Numbered from the stretch's first letter, positions 26,925-38,835 are shown. The stretch is DNA of 64,000 nucleotides from Pseudorhodobacter sp. MZDSW-24AT (GCF_002794355.1 NZ_PGOI01000013.1:1-64000), one strand, 5' to 3'. Numbers and translations are program-made. The notes: a model not told the origin generated them from the letters alone.

Positions 26925-27647
26925 ATGATATTGCCAACCGACTGGGGTAACGACGCATTAACACAATACCTCGATGCGCATAGATTTAACCAGCTCGCCA
27001 CGTTTGCCAACAAAAAATCTCAGTTAAACGATCTCATTGAAATTGACTCAATGTTTCGGAAGCTATTGGATGGCGCGATAAACCCCAAACCATTTCTACC
27101 TTTTGGTTTTATATTCAGGGCACATTCTGCATACTTGTCGGCTTGCAGTTCTGTTATGGGCGGGCAGCTTTATGAAGCGCAGTCCCTCCTTCGCGTTGCC
27201 TTGGAGCAAGCCGGATATGGCCACTATATTGGCTCAGATGAAGCTCGCTGGAAGCGCTGGATGGCTCGTGAAGAGCCGCGCAGCCGAAGTCAGAAAGACA
27301 AATGGCGAGAAGAGTTCACACATGGAAAAGTGGCTAAGGCTATCACAGCGGCCGATGGATCCGTTGGTGAAATTTACAATCAACTTTATGAGCGTTCAAT
27401 TTCATATGGAGCACACCCAAACCAACTCGGAGACTCCATGGGTTCAGCGATAGAAGACTTAGAGGACGGGGGAAAACATTTTCTAACAATATATCTACAT
27501 GGCAACGGCATAGCACTTGATTTCGCCATCAAGAGCACATCGCAGGTTGGCTTGTGCGTCCTGAGAATTGCAAAGATCATCTATCCTTTCCGCATGCAAG
27601 CAACCGGGCTAGACTTGGAACTCGACGCCATTTGTCAGAGATTTTAG
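26925..27647 (+). CDS. orphan protein of foreign-looking composition, function unknown
   Basis: This 240-residue, mostly alpha-helical protein has no signal peptide or clear transmembrane segment. Its codon usage (many A/T-ending codons such as TTA, ATA, AAA) is unlike every neighbour, pointing to recent acquisition. AAGGACG lies before ATG 26925. I do not recognise a family. The segment RSISYGAH has an Arg-x6-His spacing reminiscent of HEPN RNase motifs (Rx4-6H), and such genes often ride in defence or toxin cassettes, but the match is weak. It is flanked by mdh and pepT with no partner gene. Confidence 0.75.
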   Translation: MILPTDWGNDALTQYLDAHRFNQLATFANKKSQLNDLIEIDSMFRKLLDGAINPKPFLPFGFIFRAHSAYLSACSSVMGGQLYEAQSLLRVALEQAGYGHYIGSDEARWKRWMAREEPRSRSQKDKWREEFTHGKVAKAITAADGSVGEIYNQLYERSISYGAHPNQLGDSMGSAIEDLEDGGKHFLTIYLHGNGIALDFAIKSTSQVGLCVLRIAKIIYPFRMQATGLDLELDAICQRF

Positions 27648-27863
27648 TTGCCAACGTTAAAGTCCAACTTGGGATCGACTACACCACCCAAGGCCATATC
27701 GAATGTCATTACACTCCCCAACCCTTACCAAATCCTTAACCGCACACCCCCAACCCGTTGATTTCCCTACACTCCCCCTCCTGTAACACAGCGAGACACC
27801 CCGCCCACCCTTGACTTCCTCCCGGCCAAGGGGCCAACTCCGGGCGACCCCAAGGAGGCCCCC
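27648..27863. other. non-coding segment between the orphan gene and pepT
   Basis: Composition returns gradually from AT-rich (before about 27740) to the GC-rich norm. The end of the segment holds AAGGAGG, the pepT ribosome-binding site. I see no inverted repeat strong enough to call a terminator for the orphan gene. Confidence 0.4.
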
Positions 27864-29129
27864 ATGACCCCATTCGACGCCGAGCTGGAAGCCCGCCTGA
27901 CCCGCTACGCCGCCCTCGACAGCCAGAGCGACGCGGCCTCCCCCAGCGCCCCCTCCACCCAGGTCCAGTGGGGCATCCTGCGGCTGCTGGCCGACGAGCT
28001 GACCCAGATCGGCGCCGCCGAGGTGCGGGTGACCGATTACGGGACCGTGCTGGCCACCATCCCAGGCACCGCCCCCGGCCCCACCATCGGCTTCCTCGCC
28101 CATGTCGACACCGCCCCGCAGTTCAACGCGACCGGGGTCAAACCCCGCGTGATCCATGGCTACAACGGGGGCGACATCACCTTTCCCGACGCGCCCGGCC
28201 TGATCCTGTCGCCGGCCGCGTTCCCTTACCTCGCCAGCAAACAGGGCCACACGATCATCACCGCCAGCGGCACCACCCTGCTCGGCGCCGATGACAAGGC
28301 GGGCGTCGCCATCATCATGACCGCCGCGCGCCACCTCTTGGAGACCCCCCAGATCCCGCACGGCCCCATCCGCATCGCCTTCACCCCCGACGAAGAGATC
28401 GGCCGCGGCGTCGACAAGCGCCTGCCTGCCGACCTCGCCGCCGACTTCGCCTATACCTTCGACGGCGGCGCGGTGGGCGAGGTGGAATACGAAAGCTTTT
28501 CCGCCGACGGCGCGGTGGTCAAGATCACCGGCGTCTCCATCCACCCCGGCACCGCCTATGGCCGGATGGTCAACGCGATCCCCCTCGCCGCCAAGATCAT
28601 CGCCGCCCTCCCGCAATCCACCATGACGCCGGAAACCACCCAAGACCGCGAGGGCTTCATCCACGCCACCGACATGACCGGCGGCGCCGCCGAGATGACG
28701 CTCCATTTTATCCTGCGCGATTTCGAGCGTGACGGGCTGGCCCAAAAGGGCGAGATCCTGCGGCACGTCTGCGCCGCGGTGCAGGCCACCGAACCACGGG
28801 CCCAGATCACCTGCACCATCACCCCCCAATACCGCAACATGCGCTATTGGCTGGAAAACGACATGACCCCGGTGACCCTTGCCCGCGCCGCCTGCGCCCG
28901 CATCGGGGTCGCGCCGGTGTCGGTGCCGATCCGCGGCGGCACCGACGGCTCGCGGCTGACCGAGATGGGCATCCCCTGCCCCAACCTTTTCACCGGGATG
29001 CAAAACATCCACGGCCCGCTGGAATGGGTCTCGGTGCAGGACATGGCCAAGGCCACCGAACTTTTCCTTGCGCTGGTGCAGGAAGCCGCAAGCGAAGACA
29101 GCCGTCCGGCAGGACGCGCAGCCCGGTGA
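27864..29129 (+). CDS. pepT: peptidase T, tripeptide aminopeptidase
   Basis: This 421-residue M20B metallopeptidase removes the N-terminal residue from tripeptides. Zinc-site motifs are present: AHVDTAP (first His/Asp), GADDKAG (bridging Asp), TPDEEIGRG (catalytic Glu and ligand) and the C-terminal PNLFTGMQNIHG (His ligand). AAGGAGG precedes ATG 27864. The stop overlaps the GTG start of the methyltransferase gene (GTGA), indicating translational coupling. Confidence 0.95.
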   Translation: MTPFDAELEARLTRYAALDSQSDAASPSAPSTQVQWGILRLLADELTQIGAAEVRVTDYGTVLATIPGTAPGPTIGFLAHVDTAPQFNATGVKPRVIHGYNGGDITFPDAPGLILSPAAFPYLASKQGHTIITASGTTLLGADDKAGVAIIMTAARHLLETPQIPHGPIRIAFTPDEEIGRGVDKRLPADLAADFAYTFDGGAVGEVEYESFSADGAVVKITGVSIHPGTAYGRMVNAIPLAAKIIAALPQSTMTPETTQDREGFIHATDMTGGAAEMTLHFILRDFERDGLAQKGEILRHVCAAVQATEPRAQITCTITPQYRNMRYWLENDMTPVTLARAACARIGVAPVSVPIRGGTDGSRLTEMGIPCPNLFTGMQNIHGPLEWVSVQDMAKATELFLALVQEAASEDSRPAGRAAR

Positions 29130-29797
29130 CCCGCCCTCTTTCCCCCTATCTCGCCCCCGGCTTCTACGACACCGCATTGGCGCAGGGCCGCCACCGCGAG
29201 ATCGTCGGCGGCCGCTGGGAGGAGACGGGGCGGATTCAGATGGAGATCTTGCAAGACGCCGGGCTCCGGTCTGACCACCGCCTTCTTGATATCGGCGCCG
29301 GCAGCCTGCGTCTTGGCTGCAGGGCTGTTCCCTTCCTTGATCCCGGCCATTATTGGGCGACCGACGCCAGCCGCGCACTGATGCTGCGCGGGCGCGCGGT
29401 CGAACTTGCCCAGCCGGACCGCCTGCCCGAAGATCACCTGATCGAAGACAGCACCTTCGCCTTGCCCGGTGTGCCGCCGACGATGGATTATGCCATCGCT
29501 TTTGGCGTCTTCACGCACCTGCCCTTTGCCGTGTTGCAACAGGCGCTGGCGCGGATGCACCCGCGCTTGCCGCACCTGCGCCACCTGTTCGTGACCGTCT
29601 TTCTGGCAGAGGAAAACGAGGCTGCCGCCCCCGTCCGGCAGGCGGATGGGGTGGTCACCCATCCGGACCGTCCCCCCTACCATTTTCGCCTGTCCGACGT
29701 GCAGGCTGCATGCACGGCGGGCGGCTGGCAGGCTCTGCGCGACACGAGGATGTTGCCCCGCGGGCAGGCCCTCTTGCGGCTGACGCGGCAGCTTTGA
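29126..29797 (+). CDS. class I SAM-dependent methyltransferase
   Basis: This 223-residue protein starts with GTG 29126 overlapping the pepT stop. The SAM-binding motif [13 protein letters not shown], an acidic turn after strand 2 ([10 protein letters not shown]) and the motif IV region [14 protein letters not shown] are visible. The substrate is unknown. A longer frame back to 28847 lies inside pepT and is rejected. Coupling to pepT is the only functional clue, and it is weak. Confidence 0.82.
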   Translation: MTRPLSPYLAPGFYDTALAQGRHREIVGGRWEETGRIQMEILQDAGLRSDHRLLDIGAGSLRLGCRAVPFLDPGHYWATDASRALMLRGRAVELAQPDRLPEDHLIEDSTFALPGVPPTMDYAIAFGVFTHLPFAVLQQALARMHPRLPHLRHLFVTVFLAEENEAAAPVRQADGVVTHPDRPPYHFRLSDVQAACTAGGWQALRDTRMLPRGQALLRLTRQL

Positions 29798-29858
29798 CGC
29801 TCCGAATCAGCTGGGATTCCCGTGCTCTGCACAGAAATCCATGCGACGAATGGTGCAA

Positions 29859-29908
29859 GTGATCACAGCCGCGTTTTCTGTGATCACACTTTTCCAACGT
29901 GTGATCAC
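29859..29908 (+). promoter_or_regulatory. three phased GTGATCAC operators upstream of sucC
   Basis: Perfect palindromes GTGATCAC lie at 29859-29866, 29880-29887 and 29901-29908, each exactly 21 bp from the next (two helical turns). The extended consensus with the two sdhC copies is TGTGATCACA. The last site is 110 bp before the sucC start in a 220-bp non-coding gap. This is strong evidence for a cooperative operator array controlling the suc operon. The regulator is unknown. Confidence 0.8.
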
Positions 29909-30017
29909 AAATGCCGGAATTTACCGCCATTTTGCGCTAACAGGCACGAACCCGTTTGGTTGCCGCCCATATTCATGGCATGAGGCACGCAAATTCACGA
30001 CCCAGAGGACGCTGTTC

Positions 30018-31211
30018 ATGAACATCCACGAATATCAGGCCAAGGCACTCCTGCGGGCCTACGGGGTTCCCGTTTCGGACGGGCGCGTGGTGCTGCGCGC
30101 CGAGGAAGCCAAGACCGCAGCCGGTGAGATGGACGGCCCGCTGTGGGTGGTCAAGGCACAGATCCACGCCGGTGGACGCGGCAAGGGCACCTTCAAGGAA
30201 GCCGAAGCCGGCGAAAAGGGCGGCGTGCGTCTGGCGCGTTCGGTGGAAGAAGCGGCCGAATTCGCCCGCCAGATGCTGGGCCGCACGCTGGTGACGGTGC
30301 AGACCGGCGAGGCAGGCAAGCAGGTCAACCGGATCTACATCGAAGACGGCTCGGACATCGAGCGTGAGCTTTACCTTGCCATGCTGATCGACCGCGCGAC
30401 GAGCCGCATCTCTTTCGTCGTCTCCACCGAAGGCGGCATGTCGATCGAAGACGTGGCGCATGACACGCCCGAAAAAATCCTGTCCTTCACCGTCGATCCG
30501 GCCTCGGGCCTGTCCGATTTCCACGGCCGCCGCGTTGCCTTTGAACTGGGCCTGACCGGCAATCAGGTCAAGCAATGCGTGACCTTGGTCAAGAACCTGT
30601 ATCGCCTGTTCCAAGAAAAGGACATGGAGATGCTGGAGATCAACCCGCTGGTGGTGATGACCGATGGCAACCTGAAATGCCTCGACGCCAAGATGGGCTT
30701 TGATTCCAACGCGCTGTATCGCCACGCCGACATTATGGCGCTGCGCGACGAGTCGGAAGAAGACCCGAAAGAACTGGCGGCCTCGAAGTTCGATCTGAAC
30801 TACATCGCTCTGGATGGCGAAATCGGCTGCATGGTGAACGGCGCGGGCCTTGCGATGGCCACCATGGACATCATCAAGCTCTATGGGGCGGAACCGGCCA
30901 ACTTCCTGGACGTTGGCGGCGGCGCGACCAAGGAAAAGGTGACCGAGGCGTTCAAGATCATCACCTCGGACCCGAACGTCAAAGGCATCCTCGTCAACAT
31001 CTTTGGCGGCATCATGCGCTGCGACATCATCGCCGAAGGCGTGATCGCCGCAGTCAAGGATGTGGGGCTGAAGGTTCCGCTGGTCGTCCGGCTGGAAGGC
31101 ACCAATGTGGAATTGGGCAAGGATATCATCCGCAACTCGGGCCTGAACGTGATCGCCGCCGACAATCTGTCGGATGCGGCCCAGAAGATCGTCAAAGCGG
31201 TAAAAGGGTAA
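30018..31211 (+). CDS. sucC: succinyl-CoA synthetase (ADP-forming) beta subunit
   Basis: This 397-residue ATP-grasp subunit begins [19 protein letters not shown], has the substrate-binding [15 protein letters not shown] and ends with the CoA-ligase block ([25 protein letters not shown]). With SucD it makes succinate plus ATP from succinyl-CoA. The frame extends to 29841, but ATG 30018 gives the standard N-terminus. It is first in sucC-lipoprotein-sucD-sucA-sucB-MAPEG-lpd, downstream of the 21-bp-phased operators. Confidence 0.97.
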   Translation: MNIHEYQAKALLRAYGVPVSDGRVVLRAEEAKTAAGEMDGPLWVVKAQIHAGGRGKGTFKEAEAGEKGGVRLARSVEEAAEFARQMLGRTLVTVQTGEAGKQVNRIYIEDGSDIERELYLAMLIDRATSRISFVVSTEGGMSIEDVAHDTPEKILSFTVDPASGLSDFHGRRVAFELGLTGNQVKQCVTLVKNLYRLFQEKDMEMLEINPLVVMTDGNLKCLDAKMGFDSNALYRHADIMALRDESEEDPKELAASKFDLNYIALDGEIGCMVNGAGLAMATMDIIKLYGAEPANFLDVGGGATKEKVTEAFKIITSDPNVKGILVNIFGGIMRCDIIAEGVIAAVKDVGLKVPLVVRLEGTNVELGKDIIRNSGLNVIAADNLSDAAQKIVKAVKG

Positions 31212-31215
31212 TCCC

Positions 31216-31413
31216 ATGCGCATCTCGCCCGTTGTCGGACTGGTCAGCCTGATGGGGCTTGCGTCATGCGCAAGCGCTGTCCTGACGCCAGACCGCCACA
31301 CCAGCCACGTCCCTGTCTGTCAGGAACAGTCGGATTGGGCGCGGCTTGGCACCGTCCAAGCGGGCGAGATCGCAATTTCCTGCCCCGATCATGGGATCGG
31401 CGACCACAGATAA
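31216..31413 (+). CDS. small lipoprotein between sucC and sucD
   Basis: This 65-residue frame starts 4 bp after sucC and has a lipoprotein signal ([18 protein letters not shown], lipidated Cys18) and a short Cys-containing tail. Tight spacing and a clear lipobox support it as a gene, but it is short and its family is not recognised. Like the two lipoproteins inside sdh, it sits inside a TCA operon. Function unknown. Confidence 0.65.
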   Translation: MRISPVVGLVSLMGLASCASAVLTPDRHTSHVPVCQEQSDWARLGTVQAGEIAISCPDHGIGDHR

Positions 31414-31484
31414 CCGTCGCCCGCGCGACGGACGTTCCCCAGCCGCGTGCGGCACAGAACTCACATTTTCTTCAGGAGGCCCCG

Positions 31485-32369
31485 ATGGCCGTTCTCGTAA
31501 ACGAAAACACCAAAGTGATCTGCCAAGGCTTTACCGGCAGCCAAGGCACGTTCCACTCCGAACAAGCCATTGCCTATGGCACCAAGATGGTCGGCGGTGT
31601 GACCCCCGGCAAAGGCGGCAGCACCCATCTTGACCTGCCCGTGTTCAACTCGGTGCACGAAGCCCGCCACGTGACCGGGGCCAATGCCTCGGTGATCTAC
31701 GTGCCGCCGCCCTTTGCCGCCGACTCGATCCTTGAGGCGATCGATGCCGAGATGGAGCTGATCGTCTGCATCACCGAAGGCATCCCGGTGCTGGACATGA
31801 TGAAGGTCAAGCGCGCCTTGGAAGGCAGCAAATCGCGCCTCATCGGGCCGAACTGCCCCGGCGTCATCACGCCCGACGCTTGCAAGATCGGCATCATGCC
31901 GGGCCACATCCACCGTCGCGGCTCTGTGGGGGTGGTGTCGCGCTCGGGCACGCTGACCTATGAGGCCGTGAAGCAGACCACCGATCTGGGTCTGGGCCAG
32001 TCCACCGCTGTCGGCATCGGCGGCGACCCGATCAAGGGGACCGAGCATCTGGACGTGCTGGAAATGTTCCTGGCCGACCCGGAAACCCAATCGATCATCA
32101 TGATCGGTGAAATCGGCGGATCGGCCGAAGAAGAAGCCGCGCAATTCCTTGCAGATGAGAAAAAGCGCGGCCGTTGGAAGCCGACCGCCGGGTTCATCGC
32201 CGGGCGCACCGCCCCTCCGGGCCGCCGCATGGGCCATGCCGGTGCCATCGTGGCCGGTGGCAAAGGTGATGCGGAATCGAAGATCGAAGCCATGCGCAGC
32301 GCGGGCATCATCGTGGCGGACAGCCCCGCCACGTTGGGCGAAGCCGTGATGAAAGCGCTTGGCAAGTAA
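31485..32369 (+). CDS. sucD: succinyl-CoA synthetase (ADP-forming) alpha subunit
   Basis: This 294-residue subunit has the CoA-binding N-domain ([21 protein letters not shown]), [10 protein letters not shown] and the active-site phosphohistidine in [17 protein letters not shown] precedes ATG 31485. The 5' extension of the frame into the lipoprotein region is rejected. It is partner to sucC in the same operon. Confidence 0.97.
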   Translation: MAVLVNENTKVICQGFTGSQGTFHSEQAIAYGTKMVGGVTPGKGGSTHLDLPVFNSVHEARHVTGANASVIYVPPPFAADSILEAIDAEMELIVCITEGIPVLDMMKVKRALEGSKSRLIGPNCPGVITPDACKIGIMPGHIHRRGSVGVVSRSGTLTYEAVKQTTDLGLGQSTAVGIGGDPIKGTEHLDVLEMFLADPETQSIIMIGEIGGSAEEEAAQFLADEKKRGRWKPTAGFIAGRTAPPGRRMGHAGAIVAGGKGDAESKIEAMRSAGIIVADSPATLGEAVMKALGK

Positions 32370-32619
32370 CGCAGACCGGGGCTGCGGGTCACCTTGCAGC
32401 CCCAACCACAGGAACACGCCCCGAAATGGGACAAACGCAACCACTCCAGAACGGTGTCAGCGAAAGCCCGCGCTTTCGGCGCGCCGTTTTGTCTGTTTGT
32501 CGCCATCCCACGGCCTTGTCAGTTTCTTATCACCCCCCGCGCCATATAACCGGGCTTTCATCTGTCCCGACTGACCGTTCTCCCCCCCCTGACGGTCCCC
32601 ACCCAGACGAGGTTACCCC

Positions 32620-35580
32620 ATGACCGAGCACTCCCCCAACAGCCAGTTCCGCGCCGGCGCTTTCCTTGACGGGGCCAATGCCGATTATATCGATCAATTG
32701 CAGGCGCGCTATGCCGCCGACCCGGCCTCGGTCGATGCGCAATGGGCTGAATTCTTTCGTGAGCTTGGCGAAAGCGAAGTCGATGCCAAGCGTGCCGCCC
32801 AAGGCCCAAGCTGGGCGCGCGCCGATTGGCCGCCGATGCCCCTGGACGATCTGACCGGTGCGCTGACCGGCGAATGGCCGGTCGCAGCGCCCGCAAAAGA
32901 AGGCCGCGCGGCCGCCGCCAAGATCGCCGCCAAAGCCGAGGAAAAGGGCGTCTCCCTGTCCGACAGCCAGGTGCAGCGCGCTGTGCTTGACAGCATCCGC
33001 GCCCTGATGATCATTCGCGCCTACCGCATCCGCGGCCATCTGATCGCCGATGTCGACCCGCTGAAGATGCGCGATCAGACCCCGCACCCCGAGCTTGACC
33101 CGCGCTCTTACGGCTTCACCGAAGCCGACATGGACCGCCCGATCTTCATCGACAACGTGCTGGGCCTTCAGGTCGCCTCGATGCGCCAGATCATGGACAT
33201 CGTGAAGCGCACCTATTGTGGCACCTTCGCGCTGCAATACATGCATATTTCCGACCCCGAGCAGGCCAGCTGGCTGAAAGAGCGGATCGAAGGCTACGGC
33301 AAAGAGATCCAGTTCACCCGCGAAGGCCGCCGCGCCATCCTGAACAAGCTGGTCGAAGCCGAAGGGTTCGAAAAGTTCCTGCATGTCAAATACATGGGGA
33401 CCAAGCGCTTTGGTCTGGATGGTGGCGAAGCCCTGATCCCCGCAATGGAAGCGATCATCAAGCGCGGTGGTCAACTCGGGCTGAAGGAAGTCGTCGTCGG
33501 CATGCCGCACCGGGGCCGCCTGTCGGTTCTGGCCAATGTGATGGGCAAACCCTACCGCGCCATCTTCCACGAATTCCAAGGCGGGTCGTTCAAGCCCGAG
33601 GATGTCGATGGCTCGGGCGATGTGAAATATCACCTCGGCGCTTCGTCGGACCGCGAATTTGACGGCAACAAGGTTCACCTGTCGCTGACGGCAAACCCCA
33701 GCCACCTTGAGGCTGTGAACCCGGTCGTCCTCGGCAAGGTCCGCGCCAAGCAGGACCAGCTGAATGACACCGACCGCACCATGGTTCTGCCCGTGCTGCT
33801 GCACGGCGATGCGGCTTTCGCGGGCCAAGGTGTCGTGGCCGAATGCTTCGGGCTGTCGGGCCTGAAAGGCCACCGTACCGGGGGCACCATCCATATCGTG
33901 GTGAACAACCAGATCGGCTTTACCACCGCCCCGGCGTTCAGCCGGTCCTCCCCTTATCCAACCGACATCGCCTTGATGGTCGAAGCCCCGATCTTCCACG
34001 TGAATGGCGACGATCCCGAAGCCGTGGTCCATGCGGCCAAGGTGGCCATCGAATTCCGCCAGAAGTTCCACAAAGACGTGGTGCTCGACATCTTCTGCTA
34101 CCGCCGCTTTGGTCACAACGAAGGCGACGAGCCAATGTTCACCAACCCGGCGATGTATACCGAGATCAAGAAGCACAAGACCACCTTGCAGCTTTACACC
34201 GAACGTCTGGTCAAGGACGGTTTGATCCCCGAAGGCGAGATCGAGGATATGAAGGCCGCCTTCCAATCGCGCCTGAACGAAGAGTTCGAGGCCGGCAAGG
34301 CCTTCAAGCCCAACAAGGCCGATTGGCTGGATGGCCGCTGGTCGGGGCTTGAGCGGGAGCGTGACGAATATCAGGCCGGGGAAACCGCGATCAAGGCCGA
34401 GACCATGGCCGAAATCGGGGCCGCGCTCAGCCGCTCACCCGAAAAGTTCGACCTACACAAAACGGTCGCGCGTCTTCTGGACAACAAGGCCAAGATGTTC
34501 GCCGAAGGCAAAGGCTTTGACTGGGCCACCGCCGAAGCGCTGGCCTTTGGCAGTCTGGCCGTCGAAGGCGTGCCGGTGCGTTTGTCAGGTCAGGATTGCA
34601 CCCGTGGCACCTTCAGCCACCGGCATTCGGGCCTTGTCGATCAAACCACCGAAGAGCGGTACTATCCGTTGAACCACATCCGCGCCGGTCAGGCGCGGTA
34701 TGAGGTGATCGACTCGATGTTGTCGGAATATGCGGTGCTCGGGTTCGAATATGGCTATTCGCTGTCGGAACCCAATGCGCTGACGCTGTGGGAAGCGCAG
34801 TTTGGCGATTTCGCCAATGGCGCGCAGATCATGTTCGACCAGTTCATCAACTCGGGCGAATCCAAGTGGTTGCGCATGTCGGGTCTGGTCTGCCTCTTGC
34901 CGCATGGCTACGAAGGCCAAGGCCCGGAGCATTCGTCCGCACGGCCCGAGCGGTTCTTGCAGATGTCGGCAAATGACAACTGGATCGTGGCGAATGTCTC
35001 GACCCCGGCGAACTATTTCCACATCCTGCGCCGCCAGATCCACCGCAGCTTCCGCAAGCCGCTGATCCTGATGACGCCGAAATCCTTGCTGCGCCATCCG
35101 ATGGCCATCTCGGATGCGGCCGATTTCACCACCGGCTCATCCTTCCACCGCGTGCTGTGGGATGATGCGCAAAAGGGCCATTCCGAGCTGACGCTGAAGC
35201 CCGACGCCGAGATCAAGCGTGTGGTTCTGTGCTCGGGCAAGGTCTATTACGACCTGCTGGCCGAGCGGGACAAGCGCGGCGCGGATGACATCTATCTGTT
35301 GCGTCTGGAACAGTTCTACCCCTTCCCGGTTCAGTCGATGTCCAAAGAACTGGAGCGTTTCAAGGGCGCCGAGATCATCTGGTGTCAGGAAGAGCCGAAG
35401 AACCAAGGCTACTGGAGCTTTGTGGAACCCAATATCGAATGGGTGCTGAGCAAGATCGGGGCCACCCAAGGCCGGGCCCGCTATGTGGGCCGCTCTGCCT
35501 CGGCCTCGCCCGCCACGGGTCTCGCCAGCCGGCACAAGGTGGAACAAGACGCGCTGGTCAACGAAGCGCTGACGTTCTGA
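32620..35580 (+). CDS. sucA: 2-oxoglutarate dehydrogenase E1 component
   Basis: This 986-residue thiamine-diphosphate enzyme decarboxylates 2-oxoglutarate and passes succinyl to SucB. The N-terminus carries the short E2-binding peptide region (GANADYIDQLQARYAADP). ThDP/Mg motifs lie around GMPHRGRLSVLANV, DVKYHLG and NNQIGFTT, and the C-terminal half has HSSARPERFLQM and the NCSTPANYFH-equivalent NVSTPANYFHILRRQ. It is 250 bp after sucD. The gap shows no GTGATCAC site and no T-tailed terminator. Confidence 0.97.
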   Translation: MTEHSPNSQFRAGAFLDGANADYIDQLQARYAADPASVDAQWAEFFRELGESEVDAKRAAQGPSWARADWPPMPLDDLTGALTGEWPVAAPAKEGRAAAAKIAAKAEEKGVSLSDSQVQRAVLDSIRALMIIRAYRIRGHLIADVDPLKMRDQTPHPELDPRSYGFTEADMDRPIFIDNVLGLQVASMRQIMDIVKRTYCGTFALQYMHISDPEQASWLKERIEGYGKEIQFTREGRRAILNKLVEAEGFEKFLHVKYMGTKRFGLDGGEALIPAMEAIIKRGGQLGLKEVVVGMPHRGRLSVLANVMGKPYRAIFHEFQGGSFKPEDVDGSGDVKYHLGASSDREFDGNKVHLSLTANPSHLEAVNPVVLGKVRAKQDQLNDTDRTMVLPVLLHGDAAFAGQGVVAECFGLSGLKGHRTGGTIHIVVNNQIGFTTAPAFSRSSPYPTDIALMVEAPIFHVNGDDPEAVVHAAKVAIEFRQKFHKDVVLDIFCYRRFGHNEGDEPMFTNPAMYTEIKKHKTTLQLYTERLVKDGLIPEGEIEDMKAAFQSRLNEEFEAGKAFKPNKADWLDGRWSGLERERDEYQAGETAIKAETMAEIGAALSRSPEKFDLHKTVARLLDNKAKMFAEGKGFDWATAEALAFGSLAVEGVPVRLSGQDCTRGTFSHRHSGLVDQTTEERYYPLNHIRAGQARYEVIDSMLSEYAVLGFEYGYSLSEPNALTLWEAQFGDFANGAQIMFDQFINSGESKWLRMSGLVCLLPHGYEGQGPEHSSARPERFLQMSANDNWIVANVSTPANYFHILRRQIHRSFRKPLILMTPKSLLRHPMAISDAADFTTGSSFHRVLWDDAQKGHSELTLKPDAEIKRVVLCSGKVYYDLLAERDKRGADDIYLLRLEQFYPFPVQSMSKELERFKGAEIIWCQEEPKNQGYWSFVEPNIEWVLSKIGATQGRARYVGRSASASPATGLASRHKVEQDALVNEALTF

Positions 35581-35663
35581 TCTCATTCTGACCGCCGCGG
35601 GGCCGCCACAGGCCCCGCCCGCCCCTGAAAAGAACGCCCCGTGTGGTGTAGAGGAAGACAAAG

Positions 35664-36884
35664 ATGACTGATGTAATGGTCCCCGCCCTTGGTGAATCGG
35701 TTTCCGAGGCCACCGTTTCGACCTGGTTCAAGAAGGTCGGCGATGTGGTGAAACAAGACGAGATGCTGTGCGAGCTGGAAACCGACAAGGTGTCGGTGGA
35801 AGTGCCCGCCCCGGCCTCGGGCGTGCTGGCCGAGATCTTGGTGCAGGAAGGCGAAACCGTCGCCGCCAACGCCCGCCTTGGCATCATCTCGGAAGGCGCC
35901 GCCGCCCCGGCCACCAAGGACGAGCCCAAGGCGAAAGAGGCCGCAGCCGTGAACTCGCCCGGTGCCGGGCCGGAAACGCCCGCGCCGCGCAAGGACGTGG
36001 AAGATGCGCCTTCGGCCAAGAAAGCCATGGCCGAAGCCGGCGTCAGCCGCGATCAGGTGCAAGGCTCGGGCCGGGATGGCCGCGTGATGAAGGAAGATGT
36101 GGCCAAGGCGGCAAGCGCGCCCGCGGCCTCGCCCGCCCCGGCCCCCGCCGCGATGCCGCGCGGCCCGGTCAGCAGCGATGACGCCAGCCGCGAAGAGCGG
36201 GTCAAGATGACCCGCCTGCGCGCCACCATCGCCCGCCGCCTGAAAGACGCGCAGAACACCGCCGCGATGCTGACCACCTATAACGAGGTGGACATGTCGG
36301 GCATCATGGCGCTGCGCAACGAATACAAGGACGCCTTCGAGAAAAAGCACGGCACCAAGCTGGGCTTCATGTCCTTCTTCGTGAAGGCCTGCACCCATGC
36401 GCTGAAAGAAGTGCCCGAGGTGAATGCCGAGATCGACGGCGGCGACATCATCTACAAGCACTACGTCCACATGGGCGTGGCCGTGGGCACCCCGAACGGT
36501 CTTGTGGTGCCGGTGGTGCGCGACGCCGACCAGATGGGCTTTGCCGCGATCGAGAAGAAGATCGCCGAACTGGGCCTGCGCGCCCGTGACGGCAAGCTCA
36601 GCATGGCCGAGATGCAAGGCGGCTCCTTCACCATCTCGAACGGCGGTGTCTATGGCTCGCTGATGTCCTCGCCGATCCTGAACCCGCCGCAATCGGGGAT
36701 TCTGGGCATGCACAAGATTCAGGACCGCCCGGTGGTGGTGAACGGCCAGATCGTGATCCGCCCGATGATGTATCTGGCGCTGTCCTACGATCACCGCATC
36801 GTCGACGGCAAAGGCGCCGTGACGTTCCTTGTCCGCGTCAAGGAAGCGCTGGAAGATCCGCGCCGCCTGCTGATGGATCTGTGA
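35664..36884 (+). CDS. sucB: dihydrolipoyl succinyltransferase (2-oxoglutarate dehydrogenase E2)
   Basis: This 406-residue protein has three domains: a lipoyl domain with the lipoylated Lys in [12 protein letters not shown], an Ala/Pro-rich linker, a peripheral subunit-binding domain ([20 protein letters not shown]) and the catalytic domain with the active-site HxxxDG in [12 protein letters not shown]. It follows sucA by 83 bp. It transfers succinyl to CoA in the 2-oxoglutarate dehydrogenase complex. Confidence 0.97.
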   Translation: MTDVMVPALGESVSEATVSTWFKKVGDVVKQDEMLCELETDKVSVEVPAPASGVLAEILVQEGETVAANARLGIISEGAAAPATKDEPKAKEAAAVNSPGAGPETPAPRKDVEDAPSAKKAMAEAGVSRDQVQGSGRDGRVMKEDVAKAASAPAASPAPAPAAMPRGPVSSDDASREERVKMTRLRATIARRLKDAQNTAAMLTTYNEVDMSGIMALRNEYKDAFEKKHGTKLGFMSFFVKACTHALKEVPEVNAEIDGGDIIYKHYVHMGVAVGTPNGLVVPVVRDADQMGFAAIEKKIAELGLRARDGKLSMAEMQGGSFTISNGGVYGSLMSSPILNPPQSGILGMHKIQDRPVVVNGQIVIRPMMYLALSYDHRIVDGKGAVTFLVRVKEALEDPRRLLMDL

Positions 36885-36960
36885 TCGGTCGGGCGGGGGT
36901 CCCCCCCGCCCGCCTCCCCCCGCCCGGCGGCGGTGACCGTCGCCCCAACTCAGGCGCGCC

Positions 36961-37356
36961 ATGACACCCGAACTCACCGTCCTCGCCCTCGCAGGCCTGC
37001 TTCAGGCGCTGCAATTCGTCTCTTTCGCGATCCCCGCGAACAAGGAGCTGGGCACCGGCTACACCTCCTCGGCCCGGGACAAGCCACCCTCGCGCCCGCT
37101 GTCGCTGCGCACGGCCCGGCTTCAGCGCGCCTTGAACAACCATTTCGAAGGGCTGATCCTCTTCACGCTGGCCGTCGTGGTCGTCACCTTGGGTGACCAG
37201 TCCACCCCCGTCACACAGACCGCCGCCTGGGTCTTCCTCGCGGCCCGGGTCCTTTACATCCCCGCCTATGCCTATGGCCTGCGCCCTTGGCGCTCGGCGA
37301 TCTGGGCAGTAGGCTTCTTCGCAACCGTCACGATGATCGCCGCAGCCCTGATCTGA
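36961..37356 (+). CDS. MAPEG family membrane protein
   Basis: This 131-residue protein has four predicted transmembrane helices and the MAPEG pattern [16 protein letters not shown] (Arg/Asn/Glu motif) followed by [17 protein letters not shown]. Eukaryotic MAPEG members are glutathione transferases and peroxidases, while bacterial members are poorly characterised. It lies between sucB and lpd on the same strand, and a copy of the intergenic repeat separates it from lpd. Confidence 0.88.
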   Translation: MTPELTVLALAGLLQALQFVSFAIPANKELGTGYTSSARDKPPSRPLSLRTARLQRALNNHFEGLILFTLAVVVVTLGDQSTPVTQTAAWVFLAARVLYIPAYAYGLRPWRSAIWAVGFFATVTMIAAALI

Positions 37357-37360
37357 CCGC

Positions 37361-37411
37361 GCTCATCTGTTTACAAATATCCTCGGGGGGTCCGGGGGGC
37401 GAAGCGCCCCC
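37361..37411 (+). repeat. intergenic GC-rich repeat, copy 4 of 4
   Basis: GCTCATCTGTTTACAAATAT, CCTCGGGGGG, TCCGGGGGGC and GAAGCGCCCCC form a foldable unit beginning 5 bp after the MAPEG stop and ending 31 bp before lpd. Its first 20 bases match copy 3 with one difference. It may attenuate read-through into lpd. Confidence 0.65.
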
Positions 37412-37441
37412 GGCGTCCCGGCCCGCATAAGGAGACGACCC

Positions 37442-38830
<1,389 letters not shown>

Positions 38831-38835
38831 TCTTG

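Noticed and set aside
26776-27863. Genomic island with attachment sites
   Set aside because: Apart from its AT-rich composition I found no integrase, tRNA target or flanking direct repeats, so only a single-gene insertion can be supported.
29841-30017. Extension of sucC from 29841
   Set aside because: It would translate through the operator array. The conserved N-terminus MNIHEYQ begins at 30018.
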